The notes under the pieces are model-generated. The model did no database searches. It had not been told where the DNA came from and saw only the letters and a list, made by a program, of their open reading frames with translations. DNA of 64,000 bases, taken from positions 124,001 through 188,000 of the forward strand of contig JAFWYF010000001.1 of assembly GCA_017522785.1 (NCBI GenBank), written 5' to 3'. Positions 17,397 through 25,341 of this stretch are shown piece by piece. This stretch comes from Bacteroidaceae bacterium (GTDB lineage: Bacteria; Bacteroidota; Bacteroidia; Bacteroidales; Bacteroidaceae). The position numbers and the translations under genes are program-made. Position 1 is the first letter of the stretch, and each line of letters opens with the position of its first letter.

Positions 17397-17990
17397 ATGA
17401 AGAAATTTTTACTCACAGTGGCTATGGCAACATGTACACTATTTGCTATGGCACAAAAAAACTACACAGACGACCTTGTTGTAACAATTGATGGGGCATC
17501 ATCTCCGGTGCAGTCTTCTATAATCGAGGTGGTAGACAACGGTGATAACACTTGTACTCTCACTCTTAAAGACTTCTTTTTGAAATCAGGTGGCATTGAA
17601 ATGCCTATTGGTACTATTGTTCTGACAAACATTCCTGTACAGGCAACAGAGAAAGGATACTCTACAATTGAAACAAATCAGAATATTGTAATTCAACAAG
17701 GTTCTTACGTACATGATTGGGTCGGTCCTATGCTTGGCGAGATTCCGGTAGACCTCAAAGGCAAAATGTCAGCAGAGAAACTCTATTGTACAATAGATAT
17801 TGATATGTCTGGAAGTTTGGGCCAGATAATAGAGGTCGTTTTTGGTAGCGATTTTGTAGAGACATCAATTAATGGCGTTGAAGCAGAGAATGGCGCAGTA
17901 GTTGTTTATGATTTGTTGGGTCGTCGTGTTAAAGATGTAGTTACACCCGGTGTCTACATCGTTAATGGAAAGAAAATGATTGTGAAATAA
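17397..17990 (+). CDS. Calycin-like domain protein with sorting-signal-like tail
   Basis: The 197-residue protein has a signal peptide (residues 1-19) and a lipocalin-like or calycin-like domain (about 22-155) with the pattern YTDDLVVTIDG...VVDNGDNTCTLTLKDFFL typical of the family in Bacteroidales. The last 27 residues, from VVVYDLLGRRV to NGKKMIVK, resemble the end of type A C-terminal domains recognised by the type IX secretion system. Whether the signal is functional depends on the presence of that system elsewhere in the genome. It is the third gene of the exported-protein operon. Confidence 0.8.
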   Translation: MKKFLLTVAMATCTLFAMAQKNYTDDLVVTIDGASSPVQSSIIEVVDNGDNTCTLTLKDFFLKSGGIEMPIGTIVLTNIPVQATEKGYSTIETNQNIVIQQGSYVHDWVGPMLGEIPVDLKGKMSAEKLYCTIDIDMSGSLGQIIEVVFGSDFVETSINGVEAENGAVVVYDLLGRRVKDVVTPGVYIVNGKKMIVK

Positions 17991-18012
17991 CAATACTACA
18001 CTCTTTGTCTCT

Positions 18013-18042
18013 ATTCTCCACATCTGTAAGGGTGTGGAGAAT
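18013..18042 (+). terminator. Terminator of the PCMD operon
   Basis: A 12-bp stem with one G-U pair and a 6-base loop is followed by TTTTATAC, 23 bases after the calycin-like gene. Confidence 0.85.
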
Positions 18043-18114
18043 TTTTATACTATGGGCAATTGTGTCATTTATAGCTGTTTTGAACAGAATAATTTAAAAA
18101 GGTTGTTGTAAAAG

Positions 18115-18145
18115 TTTGATAATTGAAAAAATATCTCTATCTTTG
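18115..18145 (+). promoter_or_regulatory. Promoter of rpsF-rpsR-rplI
   Basis: TTTG (18115-18118), a 19-base spacer and TATCTTTG (18138-18145) form a full Bacteroides promoter 50 bases before rpsF. Confidence 0.8.
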
Positions 18146-18195
18146 CACCCGCGTTTAGATAAACGAATGTTTAACCAAATTTTTTATTAACTAAA

Positions 18196-18537
18196 ATGAA
18201 TCAATACGAAACCGTTTTCATTTTAACTCCCGTTTTATCTGATGTTCAGATGAAGGAAGCGGTAGAGAAATTCAAAGGCATTCTCACAGCTGAAGGTGCT
18301 GAGATTGTCAATGAAGAGAACTGGGGTCTAAAGAAACTTGCTTACCCCATTGAGAAGAAAACAACCGGATTTTACGTTATGTTTGAGTTCAACGCAGATC
18401 CTAAAGTGATTGCAAAACTCGAGTTGCAGTATCGTCGCGATGAGCGCATTATTCGCTCTTTGGTTGTTAAGTTGGATAAATATGCAGCAGAATATGCCGC
18501 TAAGAGAAGAAGTTTAAAAGCAAATAAGGAGGATTAA
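18196..18537 (+). CDS. rpsF: 30S ribosomal protein S6
   Basis: S6 binds the central domain of 16S rRNA together with S18. The 113-residue product has the family start [14 protein letters not shown] and the core [24 protein letters not shown]. It is the first gene of the usual rpsF-rpsR-rplI operon and lies two bases from rpsR. Confidence 0.97.
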   Translation: MNQYETVFILTPVLSDVQMKEAVEKFKGILTAEGAEIVNEENWGLKKLAYPIEKKTTGFYVMFEFNADPKVIAKLELQYRRDERIIRSLVVKLDKYAAEYAAKRRSLKANKED

Positions 18538-18539
18538 TT

Positions 18540-18809
18540 ATGGCACAGACACCTTCAGAAATCAGATATTTGACACCTCCCTCGGTTGATGTCAAGAAAA
18601 AGAAATATTGCCGTTTTAAAAAGAACGGAATTAAGTATATCGACTACAAAGATCCTGAATTCTTGAAGAAATTCTTGAACGAGCAGGGTAAGTTGCTTCC
18701 CCGTCGCATAACAGGAACCTCTTTGAAATTCCAACGCCGTATAGCACAAGCCGTTAAACGTGCTCGTCACTTGGCTTTGTTGCCTTTTGTTACTGACATG
18801 ATGAAATAA
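18540..18809 (+). CDS. rpsR: 30S ribosomal protein S18
   Basis: S18 pairs with S6 on the platform of the small subunit. The 89-residue protein has [19 protein letters not shown] and the conserved end [27 protein letters not shown]. It retains only one cysteine near the N-terminus, as in the zinc-free form. Confidence 0.97.
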   Translation: MAQTPSEIRYLTPPSVDVKKKKYCRFKKNGIKYIDYKDPEFLKKFLNEQGKLLPRRITGTSLKFQRRIAQAVKRARHLALLPFVTDMMK

Positions 18810-18825
18810 TAAAGGAGGAATAATT

Positions 18826-19287
18826 ATGGAGTTAATACTTAAAGAAGACGTAATCAACTTAGGTTACAAAGACGATATCGTAAAGGTAAAAGACGGTTAT
18901 GGCCGTAATTATTTGATCCCTACAGGTAAAGCAGTTATAGCAACACCATCTGCAAAGAAAGTTTTGGCAGAGAACTTGAGACAACGTGCTCACAAGTTGG
19001 CTAAGATTAAAGCTGATGCAGAAGATTTCGCTAAGAAGTTCGAGGGTGTTTCTCTTACAATTGCAACAAAGGTTAGTGCAACCGGTACTGTATTCGGTTC
19101 GGTAGGTGCAATTCAAATTGCAGACGAACTTGCAAAACTTGGTATCGAGGTAGATCGTAAGATTATCTCTGCTGAGTCTGCTAAGGAGGTTGGTAACTAC
19201 ACCGCTACAATCAGATTGCACAAAGAGGTATCTGTAAAGGTTCCTTTTGCAGTTGTTGCTGAGGTAGAGGAGACTGTAGCTGAATAA
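18826..19287 (+). CDS. rplI: 50S ribosomal protein L9
   Basis: L9 binds 23S rRNA near the L1 stalk and helps reading-frame maintenance. The 153-residue product has the N-terminal domain (MELILKEDVINLGYKDDIVKVKDGYGRNYLIP), a long connecting helix and the C-terminal domain. A GGAGG-like AAAGGAGGAAT precedes the start, which is unusually strong for this phylum. A terminator follows after 19 bases. Confidence 0.97.
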   Translation: MELILKEDVINLGYKDDIVKVKDGYGRNYLIPTGKAVIATPSAKKVLAENLRQRAHKLAKIKADAEDFAKKFEGVSLTIATKVSATGTVFGSVGAIQIADELAKLGIEVDRKIISAESAKEVGNYTATIRLHKEVSVKVPFAVVAEVEETVAE

Positions 19288-19306
19288 TTTTAGCAATAAA
19301 TATTCT

Positions 19307-19342
19307 AAAAAATCAGACTATCATACGATAGTCTGATTTTTT
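19307..19342 (+). terminator. Terminator of rpsF-rpsR-rplI
   Basis: A perfect 16-bp stem with a 4-base loop ends in a run of Ts (19337-19344). It is A-rich on the left and T-rich on the right arm. Confidence 0.92.
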
Positions 19343-19468
19343 TTGTTCCCTATTTGCAAGAAAATAACCAAAAATATGAACAAAATATTCTCCATGCTGT
19401 TTAGTAGATGTAATATACAAGAACTTACATACCGTAAAATTACTTTTTCTTAATCATTCAATTCCCCC

Positions 19469-19502
19469 AAGCAGCCTTCCGTAGTGATACGCAAGGCTGT
19501 TT
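19469..19502 (+). other. GTGA-loop hairpin before the sensor gene
   Basis: A 10-bp outer stem (19469-19478 with 19493-19502, one G-U), a C-C mismatch and a 4-bp inner stem close a GTGA tetraloop. A T- and C-rich run follows. It lies within the 299-base gap after rplI, 85 bases before the sensor start. It may be a second terminator, the end of a small RNA, or a leader element; no coding sequence is visible around it. Confidence 0.5.
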
Positions 19503-19586
19503 CTTCTCTCTTTTTATAATAAATTGCTATAATGGTTCATACTTTTGCGATAATTTGGTAACTTCGCCCTGAACGATGTTATAACA

Positions 19587-22500
19587 ATGACAAAATTTCC
19601 ATTCGTTGTGCTTATTGTTCTATTATCAATACTCATGCAAATAGCATGTGTTGGAAATAGCAGTGGTGTAGAAAATTCTACGCTTGCCGACTCATTGTGT
19701 AGCGAACTACGTGAACTTCGTTACGAGAGTGCCGAAAAAGTAGAAAATGTTGCAAACAACATCCTAAAGATTTCAAATGCAAGTAATGAACATGTGGCTA
19801 TTGCATACAATGCTCTTGCATATTCGGCCTTTATGCGTATGGACTATTTTAAAGCAGATAGTCTATATAAAGAGGTCTTGTTACATGCGGAGTGCGAAGT
19901 AGAACGTTTTGTTGCCGATGTCGGAATGATGATGCTGTGCTACAGAACATCTGCGAACCGTGAATTTTTTGATTATCTGACAAGTGCACAAGGTAGAATT
20001 AAAAGAATAGAAGAAGAGTTTGAATTCTTGCCTTTAGACGAGAAACAACGCTTTATAAATGCACAAATAGAGAAGGAAATCGTTTCAATTTGTTATTTTG
20101 CTAACATAGGTATAGAGCAAGACATGAAAACTGCTCTGGAAAAATTAAAAGAGACAATTCCTATGTTGCACGATATGCCTTTGCGCATATACGCACGCAT
20201 GATATTGACTATGCAAACCGATATATCCCTTCTTCAACGTGCTGAATCTCTTTTTATGGTGTTGCAACGCTGTAACTCAGCAAATATGTTGTGGTTAAGG
20301 GCTAATTGTCGTTTACTACTGGCAATACTATTACGTGATGACAATGCACGTTCGTTAATTGTAAAAGAGATGCCCGAAAGAATTTATATTTCTACCGGGG
20401 ACTCTTTGCAACTCAAAGATATTCCACTAAATTTTGCTCTTGATGCTGTTGCCGATTTTGAATCTTACGGCGATAACTACATGGCTATAGAGGGGTTGGC
20501 CGTTGCTGCATCATGCAATACCCAAATAGGTGAATATGATAGCGCATTGGCTTTGCTGGATAAGGCAATTGGTTATATAAATAATTATTACTCTGTAACC
20601 GACTCGTTGCAGATGTTCTCTTTGCATAATGTCTATGATACAGAGATAGAACAATTTGATAACGAAGATGAGATAAATATTGCAGAGTGTCTTTTGAGTG
20701 TACGTCGAGAAGCAAGTTGTGCCTATGCAGGTCTTGGCGATAAATATCTATCTGATATAAACAGAAACAGTTATTTGGATTTGTTGAAAACTACTCGTCT
20801 GAATAAACAGATGGAGAGTCGTGCGATAGCCGCCGAGGAGAGTGCAAATCGCATGTATATATGGTTCTTAATTGCCATTATAGCTCTTGTAGCTGTTTCT
20901 GTCGGTATATATATGCTTAGTGCGGGATGGCGGAAACGCACTGCAAACCATACAGCACATATGAAGTCTCTGCTTCGATTGTGTCGTCATCTAATGACTG
21001 CTTTACCGCATGAACTCGAAGACAAAGAGTCGGTCTATCGTGCTGTAGAAAATATTCTTAATCGCGATATGGGCCATTTCTCGGGTAGTACACAGTTTAG
21101 AATATGTGATAAAGAATCTTTGCTACAAGATGCTTGTAATATTTTCCCGCTAGAGCGTGTAAGTAGTAATACCAATGAGTATCTTTTGGTGCTATGCAAC
21201 GAGGAACTATCGGCAGAGAAACGCTCTTTAATAGAACTTGCTCTTCCGTATGTGAGTGTTGCAATAGATGAAGGGCTTAGAATCTCCGAGATTGCAGATG
21301 AACAGACCGAAGCAGAGCAACAACGTGTTTCGTATAATTATTATCTTGCAGAACACAAACGTGAGAATATATTAAAACGTGTCTCTTTGTCTATCGTTAG
21401 TGGCATGCGTCCATACATGGATAGAATGTTGAATGAGCTGAGCCACCTATCTCGTTCATCCACATGTAGTGATATTGAGCGCCTGCGACTAGAATATATT
21501 GCAGAACTAACAGATAAACTCGACGATTACAATACGATATTGGAGCGTTGGATTAAAATGCGTCGAGGAGAATTAAGTCTGCACATAGAAAATTTTGTTC
21601 TTGCTGAACTGTTTGAAATTATTGCCAAAGGCGCACAAACATTTGAGTTGAAAGGGATAACACTCGATGTTAAAGATTCTTTTAATGTTGTAAAAGCCGA
21701 CAAAGCTCTAACGCTATTCATGATAAATACACTTGCCGATAATGCCGGAAAGTTTACATCACCGGGTGGTCGGGTAACCGTAGAAGCTCTTGAAGGAGAT
21801 GATTACGTGGAAGTCGCAGTTAGTGATACAGGGGTTGGCATAGCACAAGAAGATATCGACCGTATATTGAATGAAAAGGTATATGATGCCTCTCTAATTG
21901 GTCGTGAAAATAGTCTGGCAAAGAATAAAGGAGGTGGCTTCGGGCTTATGAACTGTAAAGGTATAATTGATAAATATAGAAAAACTGATGCTCTTTTTGG
22001 TGTATGCAGAATGGATATCACAAGCACACAGGGAAAAGGCAGTCGTTTCTCGTTCCGTTTGCCAAAAGGTGTTCTTAGAATATATTCTATATTGTTGTTG
22101 ATGTTTTTGCCATGCTCATTATTGGCTAATAACCATAATATAGATAATGTAGAGAACCTTGCAGATTCAGTATACCAGTGCAATGTCGATGGACGCTATT
22201 CCGATGCTTTGATTTATGCAAAAAACGCATTACACGAACTAAATAACTTTTATCTTGCAACAGTTGGAGCAAATGATACCTTGTGCTTTGAGCAGGGAGC
22301 ATTTGCTGAGATTAAATGGTGGCGCGATGCTCTCTTTTCCGATTCATTGAAAGAAGAGGTTTTTTACAACCTTCTCGATATACGTAACGAGGTTGCTGTG
22401 GCATCATTAGCTTTACAAAACTGGGCCTGCTATCGTTATAATAATGCGATATATGCTCAATTGTATCGTCTTGTGCACGAAGATAAAGGCATTGCTCTTC

Positions 22501-23825
22501 ATTATGAGAAAATGCAAAGTTTAGCCAATAACCGACATATTGCAGTTGTGCTATGCATAACCTTGCTTTTATTGTTGCTCATAGCATATGCGATGTTCTA
22601 TGTTCGACATGGTGTAGTTGAGCGAATGAATGGGCAATTGGTACAGCAGATGAACAGACGATTGTTGAAGTTGATTAGCGGTCCTAGAATTGACAACAGA
22701 GAACTAGCCCAGAGTGTTGCCACAGAGATGCTGTCGGGAATGAGTGAATTGCTACGAATAACAAATGTTTCTGTATTGCTAAAGAATACAAGTGAATCAG
22801 TGATAACTTCTGCAGTAGGTGTTGTAGGTGATGTTAATGAGTTATATCTTCTCCGAACATATGAGAATTGTAAACAAACTTCTTACAACGGTGGTTTGTT
22901 GCATCTCTTTCCTTTGGTTGCAGTATCGTCGGGTGAGCAGTGTGTGCTGGGTGCCATATCAATAGACACTGAACGCAATTTGACAGAGAATGAGCAGATG
23001 ACTGTTGAACTTATTATAGGCTATGTTGCTTCGGCAATATATCATTCTTCAATTCGTTTGGCCGGCAAATATCGCACACTGGACGAAATACAGGATGAGT
23101 TGGAACGTGTAAAAATGGAAGAAAATCGTTTGCATGTGCAGAATCTTGTTATGGATAACTGTCTATCTGTAATAAAACATGAGACAATATACTATCCGGG
23201 TCGTATTCATGAACTTGTCTGTCAATTGCGTAACAACAATCTCGATGAGTTGGTGTGGCGCGAGAAGATAACGGCAATGAAGGAGTTGATGGATTATTAT
23301 AATTCAATTTTTGGTGTGCTTGCTTCGTGTGCCATGAGACAGCTCGACGATACAGCGTTTAAAGTTTCCTCAATTCCATTAAATACACTATGGAAACATT
23401 TGCGGAATTTTGTCGTTAAGCGTGCTACAAAGAGTAATATAGATATTGAACTACAGTGTAAAGATACAACAGCCATAGTGTATGGCGATAAAGACCTTAT
23501 ATCTTTGCTGTTTGAATCGTTACTAAATGGTTTAATGGCTGAACACGTGCCGGGTTCTCTCATTTTACGTGCCGTAGAGGAAAAGGGAGTTGTAAGAGTT
23601 GAAATATTAGACAAACGTCGTCATGTGTCTAACGATGAACTTGCAGAACTATTTACTCCATCACGAAATAAACTTGTGGGAGGTGATGTTGTTGGCATGG
23701 AATTTCTTGTGGCAAAAGAGATTGTGCGTATGCACGAAGATGTAATGGGTTGGAGAGGTGGCAGAATGGAGGCTCGTGATTCGAATGATGGTGTGGTGTT
23801 GTATTTTACCTTGCCACGATTGTAA
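19587..23825 (+). CDS. Tandem two-module sensor histidine kinase-like protein (DUF5112/5113 type)
   Basis: The 1412-residue membrane protein contains two sensor-kinase-like modules. Module 1 has a signal-like helix (residues 4-21), a TPR-like helical sensor (about 30-410), a membrane helix (about 421-445), a dimerisation-like helix pair (about 590-650) and a HATPase domain with N-box (N714, D718, N719), G1 DTGVGI (from 747) and G2 GGGFGL (from 782). Module 2 has a membrane segment (about 831-847), a second periplasmic part, a helix (about 984-1010), a GAF-like region, a helix with a His-Glu pair (H1198) and a degenerate ATPase-like end. In module 1 the aligned phosphoacceptor position is G606. 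The response regulator follows after 28 bases. The frame is continuous, so this is one fused gene, not two. Confidence 0.85.
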   Translation: MTKFPFVVLIVLLSILMQIACVGNSSGVENSTLADSLCSELRELRYESAEKVENVANNILKISNASNEHVAIAYNALAYSAFMRMDYFKADSLYKEVLLHAECEVERFVADVGMMMLCYRTSANREFFDYLTSAQGRIKRIEEEFEFLPLDEKQRFINAQIEKEIVSICYFANIGIEQDMKTALEKLKETIPMLHDMPLRIYARMILTMQTDISLLQRAESLFMVLQRCNSANMLWLRANCRLLLAILLRDDNARSLIVKEMPERIYISTGDSLQLKDIPLNFALDAVADFESYGDNYMAIEGLAVAASCNTQIGEYDSALALLDKAIGYINNYYSVTDSLQMFSLHNVYDTEIEQFDNEDEINIAECLLSVRREASCAYAGLGDKYLSDINRNSYLDLLKTTRLNKQMESRAIAAEESANRMYIWFLIAIIALVAVSVGIYMLSAGWRKRTANHTAHMKSLLRLCRHLMTALPHELEDKESVYRAVENILNRDMGHFSGSTQFRICDKESLLQDACNIFPLERVSSNTNEYLLVLCNEELSAEKRSLIELALPYVSVAIDEGLRISEIADEQTEAEQQRVSYNYYLAEHKRENILKRVSLSIVSGMRPYMDRMLNELSHLSRSSTCSDIERLRLEYIAELTDKLDDYNTILERWIKMRRGELSLHIENFVLAELFEIIAKGAQTFELKGITLDVKDSFNVVKADKALTLFMINTLADNAGKFTSPGGRVTVEALEGDDYVEVAVSDTGVGIAQEDIDRILNEKVYDASLIGRENSLAKNKGGGFGLMNCKGIIDKYRKTDALFGVCRMDITSTQGKGSRFSFRLPKGVLRIYSILLLMFLPCSLLANNHNIDNVENLADSVYQCNVDGRYSDALIYAKNALHELNNFYLATVGANDTLCFEQGAFAEIKWWRDALFSDSLKEEVFYNLLDIRNEVAVASLALQNWACYRYNNAIYAQLYRLVHEDKGIALHYEKMQSLANNRHIAVVLCITLLLLLLIAYAMFYVRHGVVERMNGQLVQQMNRRLLKLISGPRIDNRELAQSVATEMLSGMSELLRITNVSVLLKNTSESVITSAVGVVGDVNELYLLRTYENCKQTSYNGGLLHLFPLVAVSSGEQCVLGAISIDTERNLTENEQMTVELIIGYVASAIYHSSIRLAGKYRTLDEIQDELERVKMEENRLHVQNLVMDNCLSVIKHETIYYPGRIHELVCQLRNNNLDELVWREKITAMKELMDYYNSIFGVLASCAMRQLDDTAFKVSSIPLNTLWKHLRNFVVKRATKSNIDIELQCKDTTAIVYGDKDLISLLFESLLNGLMAEHVPGSLILRAVEEKGVVRVEILDKRRHVSNDELAELFTPSRNKLVGGDVVGMEFLVAKEIVRMHEDVMGWRGGRMEARDSNDGVVLYFTLPRL

Positions 23826-23853
23826 TAAAAAAAGATGCGTATAAGTTATAGCT

Positions 23854-24576
23854 ATGAATAATAAGTTTACAGTAATAATAGTTGAAGATGCAAAATTGGA
23901 ATTGAAAGGTACAACAGAAATTTTTCGTACTGAAATTCCCGAAGCCGACATAATAGGTGTGGCGATGAGTGAACCCGAAGTCTTCCCGTTGCTAGAAAAG
24001 CAGACACCGGATTTGCTATTGCTCGACTTGGGATTAGGTGGCTCTACAACTGTCGGAGTTGAAATTTGTGCCAAAGTAAAAGAGTCCTATCCGCAAGTTA
24101 AGGTGCTGATATTTACAGGTGAGTTGCTAAACGAAGAACTATGGGTCGATGTGCTAAATGCCGGAGCCGACGGTATTGTGCTGAAAACAGGCGAACTGCT
24201 TACAAAATATGAAATTCATAATGTGATGTCGGGACGTCGATTTGTATTTAATCAGCCCATATTGGAAAAGATTGTTGCACGTTTCTGCGATTCAGTGATG
24301 CAAGATGCTACTAGAAGAAAATCGTTGATAGAGTATGAAATTGACCGTTACGATGAGTGCTTCCTAAGACATCTGGCTCTTGGATATACCAAAGAAATGA
24401 TTGCAAATTTGCGTACAATGCCGTTTGGCGTAAAGTCGTTGGAGAAGCGACAGAGCGACCTCGTTTCGCGTCTTTTCCCCGAAAATGAACAGCGTGGAAT
24501 TAATGTTACACGTTTGGTAGTAAGAGCAATAGAATTACATATTTTAGATATAAATAATCTCGAAGCAGATGAATAA
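23854..24576 (+). CDS. Response regulator with receiver and helix-turn-helix-like domain
   Basis: The 240-residue protein has an N-terminal receiver domain with the acidic pair E11/D12, the phosphoacceptor D58 (LLLLDLGLG), T88 and K111, all the residues expected of an active receiver. The C-terminal part (about 160-235) is helical and contains a LuxR-like region (LRHLALGYTKEMIANLRTM) that is diverged from the usual NarL pattern. It directly follows the tandem sensor and is almost certainly its partner. It overlaps the next gene by eight bases. Confidence 0.88.
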   Translation: MNNKFTVIIVEDAKLELKGTTEIFRTEIPEADIIGVAMSEPEVFPLLEKQTPDLLLLDLGLGGSTTVGVEICAKVKESYPQVKVLIFTGELLNEELWVDVLNAGADGIVLKTGELLTKYEIHNVMSGRRFVFNQPILEKIVARFCDSVMQDATRRKSLIEYEIDRYDECFLRHLALGYTKEMIANLRTMPFGVKSLEKRQSDLVSRLFPENEQRGINVTRLVVRAIELHILDINNLEADE

Positions 24577-25300
24577 AAGAACTGCATATTATCTTCCCGC
24601 ATTGGCTTATATAGTGTTGCTTTTGTTGGTATGGCTGTTGTCGTGGATTATTGGCGTTGTAAATATTGTAGATGATGGCAATTTGATGAATAGTCTAATG
24701 ACAAGTGAAGGCTTACGGTGGGCTCTACGTAGTTCTGAGCAGAGCCTGAACAATGCACCGTGGGGTACTGCTATGTTTATACTTGTGATATTTGGCTTGC
24801 TCGATTGCTCGGGGTTGTTGCGACTTTTTGGCGATATAATATCTTTTCGTACTATATCAGTGAACCGTCGTCGTGCGGCATATATGGCTCTATTGGCTCT
24901 ATTGCTATATGTTTGCCTTTTGTGTCTTAGTGTTCTCTCTTCATGGCGATTGCTGATGGGTGTTACCGACGATTTCTCATCATCGCCCATTATGCATGGA
25001 TGGATGTTGTTACTTTTCATGGCAACTCTCTTTGTTTCTGTGATATATGGCTATGTATACGGTAACTTCCGTTCAACAACCGATGTAATTTGTGGAGTAG
25101 GGTGTAGTGTCGCTAAATTTATTCCGGCATTATTGGCAATGCTGCCTGCAACAGCGGTTTTGTCGTGTTTGCAATATATGGGTTTACCTGCTTTTTGGGG
25201 GTTAAGTGATGTGCACATGGAATATGCAGGAATACTCTTTTATTTGTTGCCATTTCTTTTTGTTGCATTCTTGAATCTGAGAACTGATACTATTAAATAA
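24569..25300 (+). CDS. Polytopic membrane protein of the sensor locus
   Basis: The 243-residue product has about six hydrophobic segments and no soluble domain. The segment NAPWGTAMFILVIFGLLDCSGLL recalls the core of AbgT/YfcC-type transporters, which are about twice as long, so it could be a half-length relative; this is a weak resemblance. It overlaps the response regulator by eight bases, so it is translated with the two-component pair and may be a transporter or signal-sensing partner. Confidence 0.72.
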   Translation: MNKRTAYYLPALAYIVLLLLVWLLSWIIGVVNIVDDGNLMNSLMTSEGLRWALRSSEQSLNNAPWGTAMFILVIFGLLDCSGLLRLFGDIISFRTISVNRRRAAYMALLALLLYVCLLCLSVLSSWRLLMGVTDDFSSSPIMHGWMLLLFMATLFVSVIYGYVYGNFRSTTDVICGVGCSVAKFIPALLAMLPATAVLSCLQYMGLPAFWGLSDVHMEYAGILFYLLPFLFVAFLNLRTDTIK

Positions 25301-25339
25301 TAGATGCTTGGCATAATTGCCAAGCATCTATTATTTAAT
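25292..25339. terminator. Bidirectional terminator with 21-bp perfect stem
   Basis: Two 21-base arms pair perfectly around a 6-base loop. The left arm includes the TAA stop of the membrane protein gene, and the right arm ends two bases before the stop of the convergent acyl-CoA ligase gene. A- and T-rich arm ends can serve as U-tracts in both directions. Confidence 0.9.
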
Positions 25340-25341
25340 CT

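Noticed and set aside
22070-22140. A possible gene boundary inside the 1412-residue sensor, since module 2 begins with a signal-like helix.
   Set aside because: The frame is continuous, there is no stop codon, and no spaced ribosome site was seen, so a fusion is the simpler reading.
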